Positions 1-7,525 of a stretch of 64,000 bases of DNA are shown here, in pieces. The notes beneath the pieces are model-generated. The model saw nothing but the letters and a program-made list of their open reading frames with translations. It was not told the origin of the DNA and did no database searches. Made by a program: the position numbers and the translations under genes. Numbering within the stretch: position 1 is the first letter of the stretch; each line of letters starts with the position of its first letter. The stretch is from Variovorax sp. CF079 (lineage in GTDB: Bacteria > Pseudomonadota > Gammaproteobacteria > Burkholderiales > Burkholderiaceae_C). The stretch spans positions 124,001 through 188,000 of the forward strand of contig NZ_FMZU01000004.1 in the NCBI RefSeq assembly GCF_900101545.1. The letters run 5' to 3'.

Positions 1-168
1 TCGAATGCGCTCAAGACGAATGCGATGCGGCGCACCAGTGCGGAACTCCTGCCACACTCGGCGTGTCCGTCATCGGTGCAGGGCGCACCGGGTTGGCCCG
101 GGTACCCCGCAGAATGCGAGTGTCTAGAATTTCGGCGTATCTCTCTCAGTCACACAGGAGTTTTCCAA

Positions 169-1068
169 ATGAAGAAGCAAGTATTGGCAATGGCAGTGAT
201 GGCGTTGGCCGCCGGCGGCGCTTTCGCGCAAGCCAATGACACCCTGGCGAAGATCAAGGCCGCCGGCAGCATCACCGAAGGGGTGCGCGAATCTTCCGGA
301 CTTTCCTACACGCTGGGCGGCGGCCAGTACACCGGCTTCCACTACGACATCTGCGCCAACATCATCAAGGACCTCGAGAAGGCTGTCGGCAAGAAGCTGG
401 AAACCAAGTACCAGCCCGTGACCTCGCAGAACCGCATTCCCCTGGTGCAGAACGGCACCGTCGACCTCGAGTGCGGCTCCACTACCAACAATGCCACGCG
501 CCAGAAGGACGTCGCTTTCGCCGTCACCACCTACGTCGAGGAAGTGCGCATCGCCGTCAAGGCCACCTCGGGCATCACCAAGATCGCCGACCTGAACGGC
601 AAGACCGTCGCCACCACCACCGGCACCACCTCGGTCCAGACGCTGCGCAAGAACGAGCGCGCCACCGGCGTCGACTTCAAGGAGCTCTACGGCAAGGACC
701 ATTCCGACAGTTTCCTGCTGCTCGAATCGGGCCGCGCCGATGCCTTCGTGATGGACGGCTCGATCCTCGCCTCCAACATCGCCAAGGCGAAGACGCCGGC
801 CGACTTCAAGATCGTCGGCGAAGTGCTGAGCGTCGAGCCGATCGCGATCATGATCCGCAAGGACGACCCGGCCTTCAAGAAGGCGGTCGACGACAGCATC
901 AAGGCGCAGATCAAGTCGGGCGAGCTCAACAAGCTCTGGGACAAGTGGTTCCTGCAGCCGATTCCGCCGTCGAACGTCAAGATCGGCCTGGCCTTGTCGG
1001 ACGCCACCAAGAACGCGTGGGCGAATCCGAACGACAAGCCGATGGAAGACTACGCGGCGAAGAAGTAA
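169..1068 (+). CDS. gltI: Glutamate/aspartate-type ABC transporter periplasmic binding protein
   Basis: This 299-residue protein should capture an acidic or polar amino acid in the periplasm and deliver it to the permeases encoded just downstream. It starts with a Sec signal peptide (MKKQ, hydrophobic core, AFA-QA cleavage near residue 22) and continues as a family 3 extracellular solute-binding protein; the stretches around TSQNRIPLVQNG and DLECGSTTNNATRQ are typical of GltI. The ATG at 169 is chosen because ACAGGAG lies about 8 bases upstream and the signal peptide begins there; the open frame extends further 5' but that part looks non-coding. Substrate is inferred from the family only; the gltIJKL gene order supports it. 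Confidence 0.93.
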   Translation: MKKQVLAMAVMALAAGGAFAQANDTLAKIKAAGSITEGVRESSGLSYTLGGGQYTGFHYDICANIIKDLEKAVGKKLETKYQPVTSQNRIPLVQNGTVDLECGSTTNNATRQKDVAFAVTTYVEEVRIAVKATSGITKIADLNGKTVATTTGTTSVQTLRKNERATGVDFKELYGKDHSDSFLLLESGRADAFVMDGSILASNIAKAKTPADFKIVGEVLSVEPIAIMIRKDDPAFKKAVDDSIKAQIKSGELNKLWDKWFLQPIPPSNVKIGLALSDATKNAWANPNDKPMEDYAAKK

Positions 1069-1089
1069 ATCCCGCGCCCGTCGCCGCGC

Positions 1090-1121
1090 AACGCCCGCCG
1101 TACCCGGCGGGCGTTTGTTTT
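1090..1121 (+). terminator. Hairpin plus T-rich run between gltI and gltJ (partial terminator or RNA stabiliser)
   Basis: An 11-bp perfect stem (AACGCCCGCCG at 1090-1100 and its complement at 1105-1115) with a 4-base loop is followed by TGTTTT. It sits after the gltI stop and before the permease genes. Such hairpins in binding-protein operons usually let most transcripts end or be protected after the binding-protein gene, giving excess binding protein. The structure is seen directly; the function is inferred. Confidence 0.7.
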
Positions 1122-1161
1122 AACGCCCAACATAACAATCAGGTAGAGAAGGAGAGTCCCG

Positions 1162-1896
1162 ATGGGATCGAACTGGGATTGGCAGGTCTTCTTGCAAGAC
1201 CCCGGGGGGAAGTACCCGACGTATTGGGAGTGGATGCTGTCGGCCTGGGGCTGGACCGTGTCCGTGGCCCTCTTGGCATTGATCGTCGCGCTCGTGCTGG
1301 GCTCGCTGATCGGCATCATCCGCACTTTGCCCGACAGCCCCTGGCTGATCCGCTTCGGCAACGCGTGGGTCGAGCTCTTTCGCAACATTCCGCTCCTGGT
1401 GCAGATCTTCCTCTGGTACCACGTCATACCGGCCATGATTCCGGTCATGAAGGATGTGCCCAGCTTCATCCTGGTGGTGCTCGCGCTGGGCTTCTTCACC
1501 TCGGCGCGGATCGCCGAGCAGGTGCGCTCCGGCATCCAGGCGCTGCCCAAGGGCCAGCGCTACGCGGGCATGGCGGTGGGCTTCACCACGCCACAGTACT
1601 ACCGCTACGTGATCCTGCCGATGGCCTACCGCATCATCATTCCGCCGCTCACGAGCGAGACGATGAACATCTTCAAGAACTCGTCGGTGGCTTTCGCGGT
1701 GTCGGTGACCGAACTCACCATGTTCGCGATGCAGGCGCAGGAAGAAACCTCGCGCGGCATCGAGGTCTACCTGGCCGTCACGGGGCTGTATGTGATCTCG
1801 GCCTTCGCGATCAACCGGCTGATGGCGTACATCGAGAAGAAGACCCGCGTGCCGGGCTTCATCGTCTCGGCCAACGCCGGCGGCGGAGGACACTGA
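1162..1896 (+). CDS. gltJ: Amino acid ABC transporter permease, GltJ type
   Basis: A 244-residue inner-membrane permease of the HisM/GltJ family that should form the channel with the next gene product. Several hydrophobic segments are visible and the cytoplasmic EAA-type loop reads EQVRSGIQALPKGQRYAGMAVG, the site that docks onto the ATPase. The N-terminal segment WQVFLQDPGG plus WEWMLSAWGWT matches the longer GltJ member of the pair. AAGGAG lies about 8 bases before the ATG. It is followed after one base by gltK, so the two are probably translationally linked. Confidence 0.93.
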   Translation: MGSNWDWQVFLQDPGGKYPTYWEWMLSAWGWTVSVALLALIVALVLGSLIGIIRTLPDSPWLIRFGNAWVELFRNIPLLVQIFLWYHVIPAMIPVMKDVPSFILVVLALGFFTSARIAEQVRSGIQALPKGQRYAGMAVGFTTPQYYRYVILPMAYRIIIPPLTSETMNIFKNSSVAFAVSVTELTMFAMQAQEETSRGIEVYLAVTGLYVISAFAINRLMAYIEKKTRVPGFIVSANAGGGGH

Positions 1897-1897
1897 C

Positions 1898-2587
1898 ATG
1901 ATGAATCTCGACCTGTCCTTCTACAACTGGGACGTCATCAGCAACTTCGTCGTCAAGGGCTTCTACTTCAGCATCATGCTGACCATCGTCGCCACCATCG
2001 GCGGCGTGATCTTCGGCACCATCCTGGCGTTGATGCGGCTGTCGGGCAAGAAGTGGCTCGATGCACCCGCCGCCGTCTACGTCAACGGCATGCGCAGCAT
2101 TCCGCTGGTGATGGTGATCCTGTGGTTCTTCCTGCTGGTGCCGGGCTCGTTCTACGCGTCCTTCGGCTCGATCGGCAGCAACTACCGCTCCGAGATCTCA
2201 GCCGTGATCACCTTCATCGCGTTCGAGGCCGCCTACTTCAGCGAGATCATGCGCGCGGGCATCCAGTCGATCCCGCGCGGCCAGGTCTACGCGGGCCAGG
2301 CGGTGGGCATGACCTACGGCCAAAACATGAAGCTGGTGGTGCTGCCGCAGGCCTTCCGCAACATGCTGCCGGTGCTGCTCACGCAGACCATCATCCTGTT
2401 CCAGGACACCTCGCTGGTCTACGCCATCGGCGCCTACGACATGCTCAAGGGCTTCGAGACCGCGGGCAAGAACTTCGGCCGTCCGATCGAGGCTTACCTG
2501 CTCGCGGCGGTCGTGTACTTCATCATGTGTTATGCCTTGTCCTGGCTCGTCAAACGCCTGCACAAGAAAATCGCCATCATCCGCTGA
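1898..2587 (+). CDS. gltK: Amino acid ABC transporter permease, GltK type
   Basis: A 229-residue permease, the second half of the GltJK heterodimer. The coupling loop EIMRAGIQSIPRGQVYAGQAVGM is well conserved, and hydrophobic helices flank it. Two consecutive ATG codons occur (1898 and 1901); either could start translation. The gene lies one base after the gltJ stop and 12 bases before gltL, within one operon. Confidence 0.93.
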   Translation: MMNLDLSFYNWDVISNFVVKGFYFSIMLTIVATIGGVIFGTILALMRLSGKKWLDAPAAVYVNGMRSIPLVMVILWFFLLVPGSFYASFGSIGSNYRSEISAVITFIAFEAAYFSEIMRAGIQSIPRGQVYAGQAVGMTYGQNMKLVVLPQAFRNMLPVLLTQTIILFQDTSLVYAIGAYDMLKGFETAGKNFGRPIEAYLLAAVVYFIMCYALSWLVKRLHKKIAIIR

Positions 2588-2599
2588 AGGAGAAAAAAG

Positions 2600-3349
2600 A
2601 TGTCCGACAAAATGATCGAAATCAAGAACGTTTCCAAGTGGTATGGCCCGGTACAGGTGCTCCAGGACTGCTCGGTCGACATCGCCAAGGGCGACGTGGT
2701 GGTGGTGTGCGGGCCCTCGGGTTCCGGCAAGTCCACGCTCATCAAGACGGTGAACGCGCTCGAGCCCTTCCAGAAGGGCGAGATCACGGTCAATGGCATC
2801 CCGCTGCACGACCCCAAGACCAACCTGCCGAAGCTGCGCTCCAAGGTCGGCATGGTGTTCCAGCATTTCGAGCTGTTCCCGCATCTTTCGGTGACGGAGA
2901 ACCTCACGATCGCGCAGATCAAGGTGCTGGGCCGCAGCGCCGACGAGGCCAAGACCCGCGGCTTGAAGATGCTCGACCGCGTGGGCCTGATGGCGCACAA
3001 GGACAAGTACCCTGGCCAGCTCTCCGGCGGCCAGCAGCAGCGCGTGGCGATCGCCCGCGCGCTGAGCATGGACCCGATGGTGATGCTGTTCGACGAGCCG
3101 ACCTCGGCGCTCGACCCCGAGATGGTCGGCGAAGTGCTGGACGTGATGGTGGCGCTGGCCAAGGAAGGCATGACCATGATGGTGGTCACGCACGAGATGG
3201 GCTTTGCGCGCAAGGTGGCCAACCGGGTGATCTTCATCGACGTCGGCGGCCGAATCCTGGAGGACTGCTCGAAGGATGAGTTCTTCAGCCATCCGGAGAA
3301 CCGTCAACCGCGCACCAAGGATTTCCTGAACAAGATCCTGGCGCATTAG
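2600..3349 (+). CDS. gltL: Amino acid ABC transporter ATP-binding protein, GltL type
   Basis: A 249-residue ATPase that powers the GltJK permease. Walker A is GPSGSGKST (residues 38-46), the ABC signature LSGGQQQR starts at about residue 141, and Walker [14 protein letters not shown] follows at about 160; the switch His lies in VVTHEMGFA. These are the hallmarks of polar amino acid importers. GAAGGAG lies about 8 bases before the ATG. It is the last gene of the operon; a repeat element and a strong bidirectional terminator follow. Confidence 0.95.
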   Translation: MSDKMIEIKNVSKWYGPVQVLQDCSVDIAKGDVVVVCGPSGSGKSTLIKTVNALEPFQKGEITVNGIPLHDPKTNLPKLRSKVGMVFQHFELFPHLSVTENLTIAQIKVLGRSADEAKTRGLKMLDRVGLMAHKDKYPGQLSGGQQQRVAIARALSMDPMVMLFDEPTSALDPEMVGEVLDVMVALAKEGMTMMVVTHEMGFARKVANRVIFIDVGGRILEDCSKDEFFSHPENRQPRTKDFLNKILAH

Positions 3350-3354
3350 GCTCG

Positions 3355-3443
3355 CCCCCAGGCTTCGCGCACTTCGTGTCGCGCGCCAACCCCCTGGGGG
3401 GGGCGGTGCCAGCCGACCGGCGAAGCCGGATCGGCGGCACCCC
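3355..3443. repeat. Dispersed intergenic repeat, copy 1
   Basis: Begins CCCCCAGGCTTCGCGCACTT directly after gltL and continues with two GC-rich hairpins (CCCCC/GGGGG, and an arm pair around CCGGCGAAGCCGG). A clearly related copy begins at 61499, also just behind a stop codon. The shared first 28 bases are nearly identical. It looks like a family of post-gene palindromic elements; it could stabilise mRNA ends or help termination. Confidence 0.7.
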
Positions 3444-3449
3444 ACGAAC

Positions 3450-3478
3450 AAAAAAGCCCCGCATCGCGGGGCTTTTTT
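3450..3478. terminator. Bidirectional rho-independent terminator
   Basis: A 7-bp GC stem (GCCCCGC at 3456-3462 and GCGGGGC at 3466-3472) with a 3-base loop is flanked by six A on the left and six T on the right. It can therefore end transcription from both sides, fitting its place between the convergent gltL and dctP genes. Confidence 0.9.
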
Positions 3479-3492
3479 ATTGCATGTGAGCC

Positions 3493-4527
3493 CTACTTCT
3501 TCCGACTGGCAATCGCCTGCTCTGCCTTCGCCACCAGATCGTTGCCGATCGTCGGCTTCCACTTCGCATACACCGGCCGTGTCGCCTTCACGAAGGCCTC
3601 GCGCTCGGCCGGCGACAGTTTCGTGACCGTCACGCCGAGCGCGGCGATGTCCTTGAGCAAGGGCTGGTCGGCCTCGGCGAGTCCCTTGCGCGCGATGACG
3701 ATCTCTTGCTTGCCGGCGTCGATCGCCGCCTGGCGCACGATCGCCTGGTCGGCCGGCGTCCACGAATTCCAGATCTCCTTGTTGACCACGAAGACCAGCG
3801 GATCGGCCACGTAGCCCCACATCGTCACGTTCTTCTGGCCCACGGTGTGCAGCTTGGCCGCGGTGAAGATCGACATCGGGTTTTCCTGCCCGTCGACCGC
3901 GCCGCTGGCGAAGGCGGGCTGCGCGTCGGCCCAGCTCATCTGCGTGGGATTGGCGCCCAGCGCGGTGAAGGTGTCGACGAAGAGCGGCGAGCCCACCACG
4001 CGGATCTTCAGGCCCTTCAGATCTTCCGGCGTCTTGATGGGCCGCTTGGAGTTCGTGATCTCGCGGTAGCCGTTCTCGCCCCAGGCCAGCGGCACCACGC
4101 CGGCCTTCTCGAGCGTCGCGAAGATCTCCTTGCCCACCTGGCCCTGAGTCAGCGCATCCACCGCCGCGTAGTCGGGCATCAGGAAGGGCAGCGAGAACAG
4201 GTTGAGCTGCTTGACCTGCGGCGACCAATTGATGGTCGAGCCGATGGCCATGTCGATCACGCCCTGTCGCAGCGCGCTGAATTCGCGCGTCTGGTCGCCC
4301 TGGATCAGCGAGACGCCGGGATAGAGCTTGATGTTGATGCGCCCCTGGGTCCGCTCGCGAACCAGATTGGCCCAGATCTCTCCGCCCTTGCCCCAGGGGA
4401 AGGCGGTGCCGACCACGAGCGACATCTTGTATTCGGGCTTGTAGGTCTGCGCGGGCGCGGCCGCCGAGAAGCCGCCGAGCGCGGCGGCGACGGCCATCAG
4501 GCCGAGCAGGGAACGACGGAATTTCAT
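3493..4527 (-). CDS. dctP: TRAP transporter periplasmic solute-binding protein, DctP family
   Basis: A 344-residue secreted protein that should bind an organic acid and hand it to the DctQM membrane proteins encoded upstream. The signal peptide MKFRRSLLGLMAVAAAL ends near APAQ (about residue 27). The DctP/family 7 signature is seen in GLKIRVVGSPLFVDTFTALGANPTQMSW, which contains the conserved Arg that usually clamps the substrate carboxylate. The SD is AAAGGAGAC upstream of the ATG. It is the last gene of the minus-strand catabolic cluster. Known TRAP substrates are mostly carboxylates; the exact ligand cannot be read from sequence. Confidence 0.92.
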   Translation of the reverse strand: MKFRRSLLGLMAVAAALGGFSAAAPAQTYKPEYKMSLVVGTAFPWGKGGEIWANLVRERTQGRINIKLYPGVSLIQGDQTREFSALRQGVIDMAIGSTINWSPQVKQLNLFSLPFLMPDYAAVDALTQGQVGKEIFATLEKAGVVPLAWGENGYREITNSKRPIKTPEDLKGLKIRVVGSPLFVDTFTALGANPTQMSWADAQPAFASGAVDGQENPMSIFTAAKLHTVGQKNVTMWGYVADPLVFVVNKEIWNSWTPADQAIVRQAAIDAGKQEIVIARKGLAEADQPLLKDIAALGVTVTKLSPAEREAFVKATRPVYAKWKPTIGNDLVAKAEQAIASRKK

Positions 4528-4550
4528 GGGTCAGTCTCCTTTGGAAAAAT

Positions 4551-5849
4551 CTAATAACCTAGCTTTCGGGGCAACCACAGCGCCAATTCGGGCCAGGCAA
4601 TCACCGCCACCATCACGAGGAACATCGCAACGAGCATCCAGCCGACCCAGCGCACGGTCTCTTCCATGCGCACGCCGGCGATGCGGCACGAGACCATCAG
4701 GTTCACCGCCAGCGGCGGCGTGAACTGACCCAGCGCCACCTTGAGCGTGAGGATGACGCCGAACCACACCGGGTCCCACTTGTAGTACTGCACGATAGGC
4801 CACAAGAGCGGCACAAAAATCAGAAAGATCGACACGCCGTCGAGGAACATGCCGACTGTGATCAAGAGCAGGATCAGCAGCGACAGCACGCCGTACTCGC
4901 CCAGCCCCGAATTCACGATCGCGCGCGTGACCGGATCGATCACGCCCAGCGTCGAGAGCGAGTAGGCGAAGATGCCCGCGAGCGACACCACCAGCAGGAT
5001 CACGGCCGAGAGCTCGCCCGATTCACGCAGGATCACGAACAGGTCGCGGACCTTGATCGTGCGGTGGATCGCCATGCCGACGAAGAGCCCGTAGAACACC
5101 GCGACCACGGCCGCCTCGGTGGGCGTGAACCAGCCGGCGCGCATGCCGCCCAGGATGAGCACCGGCGCCGCCAGGCCCCAGACTGCATCGCGCAGGCTCT
5201 TCCAGAAAGGTGGGCGCGGCAGGGTGGATTCGAGTGCGCCCATCTTGTGCTTGCGCGCCAGCCACACGGCCGGGACGATCAGCGCGATACCGGCCAGCAC
5301 GCCCGGCACCATGCCGGCCGCGAACAGCGCCGGCACCGAGGCGCCCGGCACCAGCACCGAGTAGACGATGAAGGCCACCGAGGGCGGGATCAGGATGTCG
5401 GTGGCCGCAGCCGCGCCGACCACGCTGGCCGAGTACGCATTGGGGTAGCCCGCGCGCGACATCGCGCCGATCATCACCGCGCCCACGGCCGCCGCGTTGG
5501 CCGGGCCCGAGCCCGAGATGCCGCCGAGAAACATCGCCACCACGATCGCCACCAGCGGCAGCATGCCGGGCCCGCGCCCGACGATCGCGATCGCGAAATT
5601 GACGAGCCTGAGCGCCACGCCCGAGCGGTCGAAGATCGAGCCCACCAGCACGAACATCGGTATCGCGAGCAGCGGGTATTTGCCCAGGCCGGCATAGAAG
5701 TTCTGCGGCACGGCGAGCAGGCCGAACCACTGCGCGTCGGCATTGGCGAGCCCGATGGCGACCGCGCCCGCGAGGCCGAGCGCTGCGCCGATCGGCACGC
5801 CGACCAGCATCATCAGGATGAAGGCGACGAAGAGCAGCGTCGGGATCAT
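4551..5849 (-). CDS. dctM: TRAP transporter large permease, DctM family
   Basis: A 432-residue inner-membrane protein, the ion-coupled transport subunit of the TRAP system. It starts MIPTLLFVAFILMMLVGVPIGAALG and has about a dozen hydrophobic segments; GGISGSGPANAAAVG and GAAAATDILIPPSVAFIVY are typical DctM motifs. The start at 5849 is chosen because it overlaps the dctQ stop by four bases (ATGA), the usual dctQM coupling. A longer frame upstream exists but runs through dctQ and is not protein-like. Confidence 0.93.
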   Translation of the reverse strand: MIPTLLFVAFILMMLVGVPIGAALGLAGAVAIGLANADAQWFGLLAVPQNFYAGLGKYPLLAIPMFVLVGSIFDRSGVALRLVNFAIAIVGRGPGMLPLVAIVVAMFLGGISGSGPANAAAVGAVMIGAMSRAGYPNAYSASVVGAAAATDILIPPSVAFIVYSVLVPGASVPALFAAGMVPGVLAGIALIVPAVWLARKHKMGALESTLPRPPFWKSLRDAVWGLAAPVLILGGMRAGWFTPTEAAVVAVFYGLFVGMAIHRTIKVRDLFVILRESGELSAVILLVVSLAGIFAYSLSTLGVIDPVTRAIVNSGLGEYGVLSLLILLLITVGMFLDGVSIFLIFVPLLWPIVQYYKWDPVWFGVILTLKVALGQFTPPLAVNLMVSCRIAGVRMEETVRWVGWMLVAMFLVMVAVIAWPELALWLPRKLGY

Positions 5850-6406
5850 TCGCCCGAGCCCCCGGCGCGCATCTCGCGGCCGCGCCGGACGAACAGGCCT
5901 ACCGCGCGCAGCGCGATCGCGGAGCACACGATCGGCAGCCAGATCGAGTACCACCACTGCGGCACGCCGATGCCGGGCGAGGTTTCCTCGAAACGGTAGT
6001 TGTCCCAGACCACGCGCACGCTGAGCGCGGCGATCAGGAAGAACAAGAGCGCCACCATCAGCGCGCCGAACTGCGCGAGCCGCTTACGCCTGGCCATCGA
6101 CCCGCCCTCGGCGAAGTACTCGATGCGGATGTGGCGGTCGCGCGCGACGGCGGCCGAGCCCGCGACCATGGCCAGCAGGATCATGAGGAAGACCGAGAAC
6201 TCCTCGGTCCATGCGAAGGAGGAGTCGGTGAAGTAGCGCACCAGCACGTTGGCGAAGGTGATGCAGGCCAAGAGGCCCATGATGATCACCGTGGCCCAGT
6301 CCTCGATGGCGAGCGGCACGCGCGTGGGCTCGTCGGCGGCTTCGATTTCGGGGGGCAGGGGACTGGCGGCGTCCAGCAAAGGGCCGGACTCAGGGGGGGA
6401 GGACAT
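5846..6406 (-). CDS. dctQ: TRAP transporter small permease, DctQ family
   Basis: A 186-residue membrane protein with four hydrophobic helices (IIMGLLACITFANVLVRYF, VFLMILLAMVAGSAAVA, ALMVALLFFLIAALSV, WLPIVCSAIALRAVGLF), matching DctQ in size and topology. FAWTEEFSVFLMI is the conserved segment after helix 1. The roughly 37-residue N-terminal tail is Pro/Glu-rich. It ends in an ATGA overlap with dctM. Its partner is DctM; together they take solute from DctP. Confidence 0.9.
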   Translation of the reverse strand: MSSPPESGPLLDAASPLPPEIEAADEPTRVPLAIEDWATVIIMGLLACITFANVLVRYFTDSSFAWTEEFSVFLMILLAMVAGSAAVARDRHIRIEYFAEGGSMARRKRLAQFGALMVALLFFLIAALSVRVVWDNYRFEETSPGIGVPQWWYSIWLPIVCSAIALRAVGLFVRRGREMRAGGSGE

Positions 6407-6493
6407 CGGGGGAACGGGTCAGCGGCCGGAATTCGACCAGCGCAGATCGTAACGATCCATAACCGTTCGCCCCATCGGGGCTTTCCTTGAGCC

Positions 6494-7489
6494 CTACTCG
6501 AGCTTGGCGCCCGATTGCTTGATCAGCCGCTCCCACACCGGGCGCTCGGCCTTGTAGGCCGCGGCAAAAGCCTCGGGCGAGCTGTCCTTGAGCTCGAAGC
6601 CCATGGCCGCGACCTTCTGCTGCACGTCCGGCTGCTGCGTGGCCTTGCGGATCTCGTCGGCGAGCCGCTGCACGATCGGCTTGGGCGTGCCGGCGGGCGC
6701 TGCGACGGCCAGCCAGCCGGTCAGGCGATAGGCCTCGTCCTTCAGGCCCTGCTCGGCCAGCGTGGGCACGTTGGGCAGGGTGCTCATGCGGCGTTCGCCG
6801 GTCACGCCGATGGCCTTGAGCTTGCCGGCCTCGATGTGCGGCTTGGCCTGCAGCGCACTCGCGTAGGCCATCTGGATCTGGCCGCCGATCAGGTCCTGCA
6901 CCATCGGCGCCTCGCCCTTGTAGGCCACGTGGTTCATGTCGGCGTCTTGCGTGAGGCTCATGTGCGCGCCGGCCAGGTGCGGGTAGGCGCCCAGGCCGTA
7001 GGAGCCGTAGGCCAGCTTGCCCTTGTTGGCGGCCACGTACTTCAGCAGCTCGGGCGCGGTCTTGACCGGCACGCCGGGATGCACCACCAGCACCAGCGGG
7101 CCCATCGCGACCTGGTAGACCAGCGTCAGGTCGCGCTCCGGGTGGTAGGGCAGCTTCTCGTAGAGGAACTGGTTGGTGAGCAGCGCGTTGGAGAGCGACA
7201 TCACGATGGTGTAGCCGTCGGGCGCCGCCTTGGCGACCGCGTCGGTGCCGATGATGCCGGCCGCGCCGGGCTTGTTGTCGATGACGACCGGCTGGCCCAG
7301 GCCGGCCGCCAGCTTCTCGCCGATCACGCGCGCCAGCACGTCGGTGCCGCCACCGGCGGCGAAGGGGACGACCATCTTGATCGGCTTGTTCGGGTAGGCC
7401 TGGGCGTGCGCAACGCCGCCCGCGCCCAGCGCGAGGGCCGAGGCCGCGGCGCAGAGCCAGGCGCGGCGGTTCAGGGAGTGGGTGTTCAT
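6494..7489 (-). CDS. Bug/TctC-family periplasmic solute-binding protein
   Basis: A 331-residue secreted protein of the Bordetella uptake gene (Bug) family. The signal peptide ends at VAHAQA (about residue 30); the mature part starts YPNKPIKMVVPFAAGGGTDVLAR, the hallmark first strand and carboxylate-binding loop of the fold, and later KPGAAGIIGTDAVAKAAPDGYT. No TctA/TctB permease lies nearby, so it is an orphan. Family members bind small carboxylates or related molecules. It sits between the TRAP genes and the acyl-CoA synthetase gene on the same strand, so it probably recognises the substrate or an intermediate of that pathway. Confidence 0.93.
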   Translation of the reverse strand: MNTHSLNRRAWLCAAASALALGAGGVAHAQAYPNKPIKMVVPFAAGGGTDVLARVIGEKLAAGLGQPVVIDNKPGAAGIIGTDAVAKAAPDGYTIVMSLSNALLTNQFLYEKLPYHPERDLTLVYQVAMGPLVLVVHPGVPVKTAPELLKYVAANKGKLAYGSYGLGAYPHLAGAHMSLTQDADMNHVAYKGEAPMVQDLIGGQIQMAYASALQAKPHIEAGKLKAIGVTGERRMSTLPNVPTLAEQGLKDEAYRLTGWLAVAAPAGTPKPIVQRLADEIRKATQQPDVQQKVAAMGFELKDSSPEAFAAAYKAERPVWERLIKQSGAKLE

Positions 7490-7525
7490 GTGTGTCTCCT
7501 GTACGGCTTTTTTGGAATGGGGGGC

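Noticed and set aside
1-168. Repeated GAATGCG motifs and a TAGAAT box before gltI
   Set aside because: TAGAAT at 125-130 could be a -10 box, but no -35 at a normal spacing is visible, so I did not list a promoter.
471-1901. Long open frame overlapping gltI and gltJ in another frame
   Set aside because: Translation is Arg/His-rich without hydrophobic helices or domains, and the true genes in the other frames are clear. GC-rich DNA gives many such open frames.
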